Assembly: GCF_902167145.1 (NCBI RefSeq) | Contig: NC_050101.1 | Location: forward strand, 133,206,990 to 133,270,989 | Length of the DNA: 64,000 bases | Source: Zea mays | Taxonomy: Eukaryota; Streptophyta; Magnoliopsida; Poales; Poaceae | Reading direction: 5' to 3' | Shown: positions 33,262 to 43,826 of the stretch, in pieces | Numbering within the stretch: the first letter of the stretch is position 1 | Layout: each line of letters opens with the position of its first letter | The notes under the pieces: generated by a model | Database searches by the model: none | What the model saw: the letters and a program-made list of their open reading frames with translations, nothing else | What the model was told of the DNA's origin: nothing | Program-made: the position numbers and the translations under genes

Positions 33262-36200
33262 TTACAATTTACAAGAGGCTAGAAAGCCTGGGAAATTCTT
33301 ATCTAAGAAGTCTTGGGTTTCCCATGTAGCCTCATCTTCAGAATGCTGGTTCCACTGTATCTTGTAGAACTTGAGAGTCTTTCTCTGGGTAACCCTGTCC
33401 TTTTGATCCAGAACTCGAATGGGATGTTCCGAGTATGTTAAATCTGGTTCCAGGACAACATCCGTCACTTCAACGGTTCGATCAGGAACCCGAAGACACT
33501 TCTTCAATTGTGACACGTGGAACACATTATGCACAGCAGACAATGTTTCGGGGAGCTGAAGTCGGTATGCCACTGGTCCACATTGCTCAAGCACCAGGAA
33601 TGGACCAATGTACCTGGGTGCAAGTTTCCCTTTAACCCCAAAACGCGATACACCTTTCATTGGTGAGACCTTCAGGTAAACATAGTCTCCTTCCAGGAAA
33701 TATAAGGGCATTCACCGCGTGTCTGCATAACTCTTCTGACGAGCTTGTGCCTTCTTCATATTATAAATAATTTTCTGAACCTTATCCTCGGCCTCTTTCA
33801 CCATATCAGGCCTAAAGAAGCATCTTTCTCCAGGTTCAGACCAATTTAGCGGAGTTCGACACCGTCGTCCATATAGCGCTTCGAAGGGTGCCATCTTGAT
33901 ACTTTCTTGATAGCTATTGTTATATGAAAACTCCGCCAAAGGCAAACATTCATCCCATTTCGGTGAGAAGTCCAGAACACATGCCCGCAACATATCTTCA
34001 AGTATTTGGTTCACTCTCTCAGTCTGTCCACTGGTTTGAGGATGATAGGCCGAACTGTGGAGCAATTTGGTACCCAAGGATTTATGAAGTTCTTCCCAAA
34101 ACTTGGACACGAACTGAGGTCCATGATCCGACACTATAGTCTTTGGAACACCATGCAAACTGAGAATACGGGCAATGTATAACTCCGCATAGGTAATGAC
34201 GGGATATTCTACTTTGACAGGGAGGAAGTGGGTGATCTTTGTGAGTCGATCAATGATAACCCAAATAGAGTCATACCCTTTCGCGGTCCTGGGCAATCCC
34301 ACAATAAAGTCCATGCTGATGTCTTCCCATTTCCATGTTGGGATTGGCAAAGATTGTAATGGACCAGCAGTTTTCATGTGTATGGCCTTGACACGTCTGC
34401 AAGTGTCACACTTAGCCACATAGCGTGCAATTTCAATCTTCATCTTTGTCCACCAGTAATGTTGCTTTAAGTCTTGATACATCTTAGTGCTTCCGGGATG
34501 AATAGAATAACGACTAAGATGTGCTTCATCCAGAATTTGCTGGCGGAGTTCTTCGTTTTTTGGCACTACTATGCGGTTTTTAAACCATATCACACCTTGA
34601 TCGTCTTCCTTGAAACATTTGGCTACTCCAGCCTTTATCTTCTCTCGAATGTGCTTCATACCCAGATTATCCTTTTGAGCATCAATTATCCTTTGCAAAA
34701 TGATTGACTCAAGCCTTAGTTGATTTAGAGTCCCTTGTTGGATTATCCCCAGGTTTAGCTTCTCCATTTCTTGACACAGAGTGTTCTCGGAGATCTTCGC
34801 CATAAGACAGTGGCAGGAGGTCTTACGACTTAGTGCATCTGCCACCACATTGGCCTTGCCTGGGTGATAATGGATCTCCAGTTCATAGTCTTTAATGAGC
34901 TCAAGCCATCGTCTTTGCCTCATATTTAACTCTGACTGGGTGAAGATGTACTTCAAACTTTTATGATTTGTATATATGTGACAGATATTTCCCAGCAGAT
35001 AGTGACGCCATATCTTCAGGGCATGAACCACAGCAGCTAGCTCCAGATCATGAGTTGGATAATGCTCCTCATGTCGGCGCAACTGCCTTGAAGCATACGC
35101 GATTACTCGGCCCTCTTGCATCAGCACACAGCCGAGCCCACTGCCAGATGCATCACAATATACATCAAAAGGCTTAGTGATGTCCGGTTGAGCCAATACC
35201 GGAGCAGTGGTCAATAGTGTCTTCAGTTGCTCAAAGGCTTCATTACACTTAGAAGACCAATTGAACTTAATGTCATTCTTCAATAAACTTGTGATTGGCT
35301 TCACAAGTTTAGAAAAATCTGGTATGAATCTGTGATAATAACCAGCTAGTCCAAGAAAACTCCGGACTTGGTGAACAGTGGTTGGGGGTTTCCACTCCAG
35401 AATATCTTTGACCTTGCTAGGATCTACCGCAATTCCTTTAGCCGATAACACGTGCCCCAAAAATTGAATTTCTTCCAGCCAGAACGCGCACTTGCTGAAC
35501 TTGGCATATAACTGGTGTTCCCTCAGGCGCGTCAATACAATCCGTAGATGCTGAGCATGGTCCTCTTCATTCTTAGAATATATCAAGATATCGTCGATGA
35601 AGACTACCACGAACTTGTCCAACTCGGGCATGAACACCGAGTTCATCAAATAAGTGAAATGGGCAGGAGCATTTGTGAGCCCGAAAGACATTACCAGGTA
35701 TTCAAACAATCCATACCGCGTAGTAAACGCGGTCTTCGGTATATCCTCGGACCGAATACGGATTTGATGATAGCCCGACCTGAGATCAATTTTGGAGAAT
35801 ACCCTCGCCCCAGTCAGTTGATCAAATAAGATGTCGATCCTTGGAAGAAGGTACTTATTCTTGATGGTGACCTCATTCAGGGGTCGATAATCCACGCACA
35901 TTCGCAAAGTTTGATCCTTCTTCTTAACAAAAATGGCGTGACAACCCCATGGGGACGAGCTTGGCCGGATGAATCCCTTATTCAGTAGATCTTGTAATTG
36001 AATTTTCAATTCCGCCAACTCATTAGGGGGCATACGGTACGATCTTCGGGAGATAGGAGCCGTACCGGGCTTTAGCTCAATTACGAATTCTACATCTCTT
36101 TCAGGGGGCAGTCCAGGCAAATCTTCCGGAAATACATCTGGAAACTCACATACTACCGGAATGTTCTTGATCTCCGGTACAATGGCTTCATATACGCTAC

Positions 36201-37731
36201 CAGAAGCTTTGGCTGGATTGGTTGCGGGGAGAGTCAAAAGAATCTCTTCTTGATTATAGCTCAACCTGACGGTTCTGAGTTCAGTGTTGAGAATTGCCTT
36301 ATGTTGGGTTAACCAATTCATACCCAAAATTACATCTATATCCTGGCCCTTCAGAACAATCATGTTAGCAGGAAAGTTCCGCTCGGCCATTGTTACTGGC
36401 ACTCCATAGGCCACTTCTCTAGTATAAATGTGTCCCCCAGGTGAATGAATTTTAAATCCCTCCTTTGATTCATGGTATGCAATATGATGTTGTTCCACAA
36501 ATTTCTTGCTAATGAATGTATGTGAAGCACCAGAATCAAAAAGAATAATTGCTGGGTGACTGGCCACGAGAAACGTACCCATCATCACCGGCTCTCCTTC
36601 CGGTGTAGTAGCCACTTGGGTGTAATATACACGCCCCGTCTTCTTCGTATTTTTCCCCACAACATTTCCTTTAGGCTGAGCTGATTTCCCAGATCCTTGC
36701 GGAGCATTTGATTGATTTTGCCTAGGATATGGGCAGTCTTTGATGAAGTGTCCCGACTTGCCGCAATTAAAGCACCCAGTTGAAGAACTAGGCAAGGCAG
36801 GGAATCGAGTGCCTGGGGCACCCGGCTGATTTGGGGTAGTGGGGGTATTGTTGGGGCGAATAATGATAGGTTGTTTGAAGGGGAATGAGGGTGGACGAGA
36901 AAAAGTGCGATTTTGGCCCGAAGGCCGGATTACAAACCGTTGCTTCTTCGCCTGGCCCTGATTAGGCCTCTCACCACCGAATCCCTTATTCTTCCCAGAA
37001 TTTGTGTATTTGGCTTCAACAGATAAGGCTGTGCTGACAGCCTTTCCATCCGTGAGATCTATACATGTGGCCATCTTTCTCTGTAGCCGATCATTTAGAC
37101 CCCGCATAAAACAGTTCTTCTTCTTTAAATCAGTATTCACCTGGTCGATGGCATACTGCGACAGGTGATTGAACTTGTTGAGATATTGAGTGACGGTATC
37201 TCCCCCTTGTTGTAACTTCATAAATTCCTCTTGTTTCATATGCAGCACTCCTTCGGGGATGTAGTGTTCACGGAAGGCTGCTTTAAACTCATCCCAGGTG
37301 ACTTGATGGTTGACAGGTTGAATAGCCACAAAATTTCCCCTCCAGGTACTGGCAGGACCACGGAGTTGTTGTGCTGCAAATAACGGCTTCTGCGTCTCTG
37401 AACAACGGAGAAGACCAAACTTCTGTTCAATGACCCGAATCCACTCATCAGCTTCTAGGGGATCTTCAGCTTTGACGAATAGGGGTGGACGGGTTTCCGA
37501 GAAATCCAAATAAGTAGTTTCACGGGGGCCATGCTGAAAACCCCTTCCTGCCTGCTGCTGGAATTGCTGCTGACCCGCCATCTCCCTAAGGAAGCGGGTA
37601 TTGTCTGCGGTGGCATTCACCAAGGCGGCAATCGCCTCGGCTAACGTGGGAGGAACCGGAGGTGGGTTTGGGGTAACATCCCTTCCCCCAGAAGTTCCGG
37701 CTGCGTCCTGTCCTCGAGTCCTGGTCGGCAT
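33262..37731 (-). pseudogene. gag-pol: Element B Gag-Pol, about 1489 codons with one premature stop
   Basis: Start ATG is at 37729-37731 ([12 protein letters not shown]), directly behind a CAG acceptor-like sequence. Domains are Gag, CCHC knuckle (residues 320-333), protease (DSGASHTF, Asp about 399), RT (FIDDILIYS, Asp about 713-714), RNase H (VYCDASGSG), the integrase zinc finger and core with Asp (DFIVGLP), Asp (VSDHGPQF) and Glu (TERVNQ), the GPF module and a C-terminal chromodomain ([11 protein letters not shown]). The only visible lesion is TGA at 33712-33714, between the integrase core and the GPF module. Element A has CGA there, so a single C-to-T change at a CpG explains it. The last 149 codons stay open, so a truncated product without chromodomain would result. 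Confidence 0.92.
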
Positions 37732-37915
37732 CTGTGGCAAAGAACATTTGAAGTAAACATAATGAGCCAGAGAAAACCTTCCATTTTACATTACTATAAA
37801 AAGTAATGATACAGACTCGATAATACATAACAGGATACATTACCCATTATACAAAAGTTCAACCTATTACACAACAGTACACCCTACAATACACTACTCT
37901 ACTTCTATTACACCA

Positions 37916-38500
37916 TTATTCCTGCTTTCCATTACTCTTGGCGGCCTCATCGTCAGGTGTGGGAGTCCAGACATCAACCAACCTCAAAGAAGGAGGGGGC
38001 TCAAAAAGGTCTAACTCCCCACCCAGCGTGCGTCCCGCAACGTGAGATGGTCCGGCTTCCGCCTCAGCAGGGTGTGCAGGCTCACTAGGGTGTAACTGTG
38101 AGTATAATATATGGACTTCCTCATGCAACGTATTGCAGTACACCTGCAGGTCATCGACAGTCGAGCTAAGTTCTTTAATTCGGGCCTGAGCCCTTGCTTC
38201 CTTAGCACACATTAGCAAACGAGACTGTACGGCCCAGTCAAGTGCTAAGTCTCGATCAGCGAGCTGATCCTGCAGATGTCGGATGTCCCTTCTCAGTTCA
38301 TTGATTCTATCTCCGTCGGCGACCCAAGCATCGGTCCTATGTTGCAGCGCTGTTTGAAGTCGACTCACACGAGCTTCAAGGTCTCCGATGGGGTCATTAC
38401 TTACACTGCTGCTGCTTTCATGTCGGGGAGCCAATTGATGCGGAGGCACCCCAATTGGTCCTGTAGACTTGCGTGCCGTTAGCCTGGTGCGTGGCGGCAT
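37916..38500 (-). CDS. Leader ORF of element B: histone H3-tail-like N-terminus plus coiled coil, 194 aa
   Basis: The ORF lies between the primer-binding site and gag, in the sense direction. Residues 4-24 resemble the histone H3 tail: RTRLTARKSTG, then PHQLA, against R2-G12 and P16-A21 of H3. Lys11 and Ser12 correspond to H3K9 and H3S10, while the K4 position is Arg and the K14, K18 and K23 positions are not Lys. Residues about 37-135 look like a long coiled coil (DLEARVSRLQTALQ, ELRRDIRHLQDQLADRD). The C-terminus is acidic and proline-rich. I chose ATG 38500 because the copy in element A has a one-base insertion just upstream, so the longer frame is not shared. No function is known to me. 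Confidence 0.8.
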   Translation of the reverse strand: MPPRTRLTARKSTGPIGVPPHQLAPRHESSSSVSNDPIGDLEARVSRLQTALQHRTDAWVADGDRINELRRDIRHLQDQLADRDLALDWAVQSRLLMCAKEARAQARIKELSSTVDDLQVYCNTLHEEVHILYSQLHPSEPAHPAEAEAGPSHVAGRTLGGELDLFEPPPSLRLVDVWTPTPDDEAAKSNGKQE

Positions 38501-38723
38501 CTTTCTAAGGGGGAAAATGTTATTAGTATGATTCTTAGCATGATGCATGTATAATTACAGAATCAACCTTAGTCGATTCAACCTTCTATACATTGCACTC
38601 TTCCTATCTGGTCTTTAAGATAGACTCTTCAGAATACTTAGGTAAGAAGAGAAAAGAATTTTTAGGTAAGACTTTTGAAAATCCTTTTGAAGATGCCTCA
38701 TAATATCTGCAAAGAAGGGCTAC

Positions 38724-38735
38724 GCTCCGATACCA
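38724..38735 (-). other. Primer-binding site of element B
   Basis: TGGTATCGGAGC on the minus strand, two bases inside the 5' LTR; it fits initiator tRNA-Met with one difference from the Sirevirus site. Confidence 0.88.
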
Positions 38736-38737
38736 GC

Positions 38738-41700
38738 TGTGACGGAACCTCCCAAGTAATTAGGCCCACCTACAGTTGTCCTTGTCTAACAGACATCAGA
38801 CATCCTGTAGATGTTCCTAAGTCACTTGACAAGCTCGGTATCTTTCCTTACCTCACCAGGAACGTTTCACCCGTCTTGCAGACATTACAGAACATCGGAG
38901 ATAAAGAGATGCGGAAGCAATTACATAAACTTACATTTATTTCAAAAGCAAGCTTGAGTTATTTTATTACAGACCAGAACTAAAAAGCGAGTGCAGAGTA
39001 GTAATATTATACAAACCAAGGGAGGCACAAACTCCTCCCGATAAGCTATAAGTAAAAGATCCTATGTGGAGGACCGAGCCCTCCCGCACTTCAGTCTTGT
39101 TTTTCTTCTTTTGGAACCACCCTGGCACAGAAGCAGCAAAAGTCTGCTACTTCCTCACCTAAAAACAACGAAGGGATAAACCCTGAGTATGGAATTACTC
39201 AGCAAGTCTTACCCGACTAAAGAAAAGACTCTCAAGGGTATGCTGGTTGTATGGGAGTCAAGGTAAGGCTTTTCAACAATCAAAGACGCTGTTTTGCAGA
39301 AATGCTTACTAAAGTGGATCCTTAAAATCCAATTTTATTTGCCAAGTTAAGTAAAATTACCTGCACTAGAGTTCTTTCTACCCTAGTTCAATCACTGGTC
39401 CTGCACTAGCCAATTTCTTAACAAAAGCCCATCGTCTTTAGTGGAATGCTACGTGTAGGGCAGTGACCAAGTCTTCATAACCGCGAAGGTACGGCGATCC
39501 GAATCGATTATACTCAGCTGAGGATCTCCAATCACACGACATATGTAGCACTTAAACCTTGCATATGTCAACCCGCCACCGGGGTTCTTAAGACCGGATC
39601 AGGTTCACGCAAACCGAGAGCACAGATACACCACCGTCCAGCCTCTTGCCACGGAGGGTACACGCTACTCTCGCCACCGCTCCACGCCCATTTCGTGTTA
39701 TCTTATTCCGGCCTTAGTCTGCCCGAGGCAAGGCTTACCCATGACGAGGCATGTGACCAGTTAAAGGGTCCTCGATCATCAAGCCTACATCGACAAGGTC
39801 CTTAATCGACTCAGACGGAGACACTACACCGAGACTCTCTTCTCGTGCAAGTCACCCGCCCGGTCTCAACTTAATTATTTCAAACCCAAAGTTTGGTACC
39901 TTGCAGAGGTACATCTTTTCCGATGTTGAACCTATCAAGGCCTTTGATAGATCCATCATCAAGTTTTATTTTCGAAAAACATCCCACCCACTTTTGCCAC
40001 ATCATATTTTGTAAAAACAAAACCTTTTGTTTTTCTAAAGCCAAGCTAAGCATCAAAAAGCTTTTGTAAAACAGGTGATTAAGGAAGGTAATCCAATTCA
40101 AGGAAGGTAATGCAGGAATGGTTTTATCAAGCAACTCCTATCACCTAATGCAGCAATCAGGTGAGAAAGATTTTAAAATAGCAAGGAAGGTGGCAAATGC
40201 ACCGGGGCTTGCCTTCGTTTACAGGTGATTCGGGTTCGGATCCACAGATATCGAAGTAGAAACTATTGCCTGCTTGTGAATCCGAAGGAGGTGGTGTCCT
40301 GTCTTCGGTGACTTCTATCTCTTCTTCACGTTCTAATCATAACCATACATAAGTATAAGAATGGATGTCATGGGATGCTCATGAGGATGCAAATATAAAC
40401 TTATTATCTATGTCTTGAATACAACTTTCCTTCACGGAGTTCCGGGAACTTAGGGTTTCCGGAGTCGGTAAAGGAGTTCATAGGGCAGGGGGGGTGTTTT
40501 GGGGTTTGGTGATCAAACAAGGTCCAAATCAATTCAAATCCTACCCAAGGCTTCTAAATATTATGAGGAACTCATATAAAAATTTTGAGCATTTTTGGAA
40601 TTACCATTTGTTTTCTAAAAATCCATAACCAACATTTTTAACCACTTTAAATACCCTAAAATTTCTTACTTCCACTAAAAATCACAAACTTATTTTTACT
40701 AAATTCTAGGGAAAATAACAAGCCTAGGAAAATTAGTTTCATAATTTTAGCATTTTTCTACATTTTTCTACATATTTCTAAAGCTCTGCTGAAAAAGAAA
40801 AAGGAAAAGGATTAAATAGAACTGGGCCGGTTCTGGCCCAAACGGCCCAGGTCCAGGGCAAAACACGCCCGCGCGCGCCCGCGCCCTGGCGGCTTTGTAG
40901 AAAGGGCCCCGAGTTTTTGACTAACTGTGAACGAGTTGAGTTACTATTTGTATCAGTCACTGACAAATTGCACCGGGGCCCCTGAGGTTCTATTTCTCCA
41001 CAGGTGAGGTCCCTGACGACGGCAGCGCACGGAGGAGCTCCGGCGAGCGCGTAGACCGGCCGAGCGGGGCCACGACCGGTGCTCAGCTGCGGCCTAAACC
41101 AAATTCACAACCTAGCGAATGTTTCCCCTAGGTTAATTTGAAGAATGGTGCCCTAATTTGCCCTGACCACGGCAACTGTGAGTATTGCGGCTAGGTGGTC
41201 GCGTTCCCGGCGACCAGAGGATTCTCAATCCAATTGCATGTGTCGGTGAGTTTGAGGGAAGCTTAAGGATGCTAAAACGAGATTAGAGAGGGCGTGATCG
41301 GACCTGGAGAGGGCTGGCCACGACGAGCTTGGGTTCACGGCGTTCTTCAACCGGTTTGGGGGAAATTCCAAATTCAAGTTCTCTGGTGGGGGGTTTGGGA
41401 TGCAGGTGGGTGCAGTAGATGCTTGGATGCATGGCGGAGCTGGGGGTACGGTCAATTTATAGCGCCCGCGGGCGGTGGTGCTCAATTTGGCCGAGCCACG
41501 CGGCGGTCGGAGGTGAAGAAGAAAGCACTGGCCGCGTGAGTTCGTGGCCAACGGCGTGGCAAGCTCACCGGCGTCGATGGGACAGCCTTAAGGTGTCACG
41601 GCGGTGCGGTGGAAAGGCTAAGCCACACGGCACATGGCCGGGAGGCGGCGGTCACCGGCGAGGTAATCCACTCAGCCGCAAAGAGGGAGAGAGGGCACAG

Positions 41701-42770
41701 GGGTCACCGGAGTGATCGCCAGCGCATGGGCGGTGAAGATCTTTTACCCCGCAAGGTTATCCATTAGCTATGAGCGCGAACCCGGACGGCGGCAGCACGA
41801 ATCACGGCGGAGGGAGCCGTCGGCGGTGAGGACAGCCACGCTGGTGGTCTGATCCCTATTGAGCACTGTACCATGGCAGTCACCAATTCAGAGCGACTGA
41901 CAGAGCACATTGGAGCATCATTTTCTCTGATTTTCAGATGGCAACACACCCAGTGATCTATAGCAAAGTTGTAGTGCTATAATCCATCTATATCTTTTCT
42001 ATAATGTGTACTCACAAAAGGTCACTAGATCCCCTTCAAAATCGAGCTCAAAGTTCATGTCATAACACTGTTAATCTGCATTTCAGACTTCAGGCAGCCT
42101 GACAGTCCATCTTTGATTGGGTTTTTCTCCAAATTTCACATAAGACCATGGCTTGAACCCTTAAACAAAGTTGTTCTCCCATGATTGATCTTCAACTTTG
42201 ATGTGGTCATCTAACATGAATTCTCACTATTTTGAAAGCTACACAGCCCCAAAGTTGGGCCTACAACCCTGTTTTCAGACTTAGCATAGGACTCAAATGA
42301 GGTCCATTTTGCATTTAAGTCCAAAACTTAGGGTTTGGCTTTCAAGTCCACATGTTTGTGAACCAAATGACTTAAAATACTTATTTAGCTTGGTTTTTGC
42401 ACTTTAGCCCAAAAGTGGGCTAATTTTGCACATAAGCCCCTAGGGTTTGATTTTAGGGTTTTCCAGGGTTCCAATTAGGGTTTCTGGTATTCCAGGGGTA
42501 TAAAAGTGATTCAAGTTGATTCTTGGGGTCATTTTATGACTTTTAACCTAAAGCTTTTAAGTTTTCCCAACTTGGGTTAGGTTTTACCCCTTTAATCCCT
42601 ATTTAGGGTTAAGTCCTTTAACCAGGGTCCTATTTGCAAAACACTTCAACAATACAACTTGTTTGAAATTTTTGCCTAGTGAATGCACTCTAGGTGTGTC
42701 AAACATATGCAATGCCAATGCTATGATGCCATGCTCAAGTTTTAGTTACAGTAACACCAGGGGTGTTACA
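38738..42770 (-). repeat. 5' LTR of element B (4033 bp)
   Basis: It runs from TGTGACGGAACC to GGGGTGTTACA on the plus strand. It is nearly identical to the 3' LTR at 29092-33109; the 15-bp length difference reflects small indels (for example around 41815 and 32160). The candidate TATA decamer is at 41453-41462. Confidence 0.92.
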
Positions 42771-42775
42771 TAACA

Positions 42776-42818
42776 TCCCTTCCCCCAGAAGTTCCGGTCC
42801 TCGAGTCCTGGTCGGCAT
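42776..42818 (-). pseudogene. gag: Element A gag start, with a 10-bp deletion
   Basis: ATG at 42816-42818 begins MPTRTRG as in element B. A 10-bp block present in B (37700-37709 region) is missing next to 42797, which shifts the frame. The rest of gag continues at 29086, on the other side of element B. Confidence 0.8.
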
Positions 42819-43002
42819 CTGTGGCAAAGAACATTTGAAGTAAACATAATGTGCCAGAGAAAACCTTCCATTTTACATTACTATAAAAAGTAATGATACA
42901 AACTCGATAGTACATAACAGGATACATTACCCATTATACAAAAGTTCAACCTTTTATACAACAGTACACCCTACAATACACTACTCTACTTCTATTACAC
43001 CA

Positions 43003-43587
43003 TTATTCCTGCTTTCCATTACTCTTGGCGGCCTCATCGTCAGGTGTGGGAGTCCAGACATCAACCAACCTCAAAGAAGGAGGGGGCTCAAAAAGGTCTA
43101 ACTCCCCACCCAGCGTGCGTCCCGCAACGTGAGATGGTCCGGCTTCTGCCTCAGCAGGGTGTGCAGGCACACTAAGGTGTAATTGTGAGTATAGCACATG
43201 GACTTCCTCATGCAACGTATTGCAGTAGACCTGCAGGTTATCGACAGTTGAGCTAAGTTCTTTAATTCGGGCCTGAGCCCTTGCTTCCTTAGCACACATT
43301 AGCAAACGAGACTGTACGGCCCAGTCAAGTGCTAAGTCTCGATCAGCGAGCTGATCCTGCAGATGACGGATGTCCCTTCTAAGTTCATTGATTCTATCTC
43401 CGTCGGCGACCCAAGCATCGGTCCTGTGTTGCAGCGCTGTTTGAAGTCGACTCACACGGGCTTCAAGATCTCCGATGGGGTCATTACTTCCACTGCTGCT
43501 GCTTTCATGTCGGGGAGCCAGTTGATGCCGAGGCACCCCAATTGGTCCCGTAGACTTGCGTGCCGTTAGCCTTGTGCGTGGCGGCAT
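43003..43587 (-). CDS. Leader ORF of element A: histone H3-tail-like N-terminus plus coiled coil, 194 aa
   Basis: Full-length counterpart of 37916-38500. The N-terminus reads RTRLTARKSTG and PRHQLA, so it also keeps the Arg matching H3R17 that element B has lost. By eye the two copies differ at about 20 bases, of which about 13-14 are synonymous and six codons change an amino acid (for example P20R, V33G, D/N, I/V). This suggests purifying selection on the protein. The ATG at 43587 follows a TTTTCCCCCTTAG acceptor-like sequence. The same coiled coil and the conserved acidic end (TPTPDDEAAKSNGKQE) are present. Confidence 0.8.
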   Translation of the reverse strand: MPPRTRLTARKSTGPIGVPRHQLAPRHESSSSGSNDPIGDLEARVSRLQTALQHRTDAWVADGDRINELRRDIRHLQDQLADRDLALDWAVQSRLLMCAKEARAQARIKELSSTVDNLQVYCNTLHEEVHVLYSQLHLSVPAHPAEAEAGPSHVAGRTLGGELDLFEPPPSLRLVDVWTPTPDDEAAKSNGKQE

Positions 43588-43812
43588 CTTTTCTAAGGGG
43601 GAAAATGTTATTAGTATGATTCTTAGCATGATGCATGTATAATTACAGAATCAACCTTAGTCGATTCAACCTTCTATACATTGCACTCTTCCTATCTGGT
43701 CTTTAAGATAGACTCTTCAGAATACTCAGGTAAGAAGAGAAAAGAAATTTTAGGTAAGACTTTTTGAAAATCCTTTTGAAGATGCCTCATAACATCTGCT
43801 AAGAAGGGCTAC

Positions 43813-43824
43813 GCTCCGATACCA
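43813..43824 (-). other. Primer-binding site of element A
   Basis: TGGTATCGGAGC on the minus strand next to the 5' LTR, identical to element B. Confidence 0.88.
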
Positions 43825-43826
43825 GC

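Larger units (their letters stand above)
29092..42770 (-). mobile_element. Tekay/Del-type chromovirus B, 13,679 bp, nearly intact
   Basis: Complete element with LTRs of 4018 and 4033 bp, a tRNA-Met primer site, leader ORF, a single long gag-pol frame with one stop, a polypurine tract and TSD taaca (29087-29091 and 42771-42775). It is inserted near the gag start of element A, a close relative in the same orientation. Pol is almost identical to A in RT and RNase H but visibly less so in the integrase core, and the LTRs share only patches. Confidence 0.95.

Noticed and set aside
33712..37740. Gag-Pol of element B starting at 37740
   Set aside because: That frame begins with TTG. The first ATG is at 37731 and is directly behind the acceptor-like CAG.
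37916..38500. A true histone H3 gene or pseudogene
   Set aside because: Only the first two dozen residues resemble H3. The histone fold is absent and replaced by a coiled coil, and the ORF is an integral part of two independent retrotransposons.
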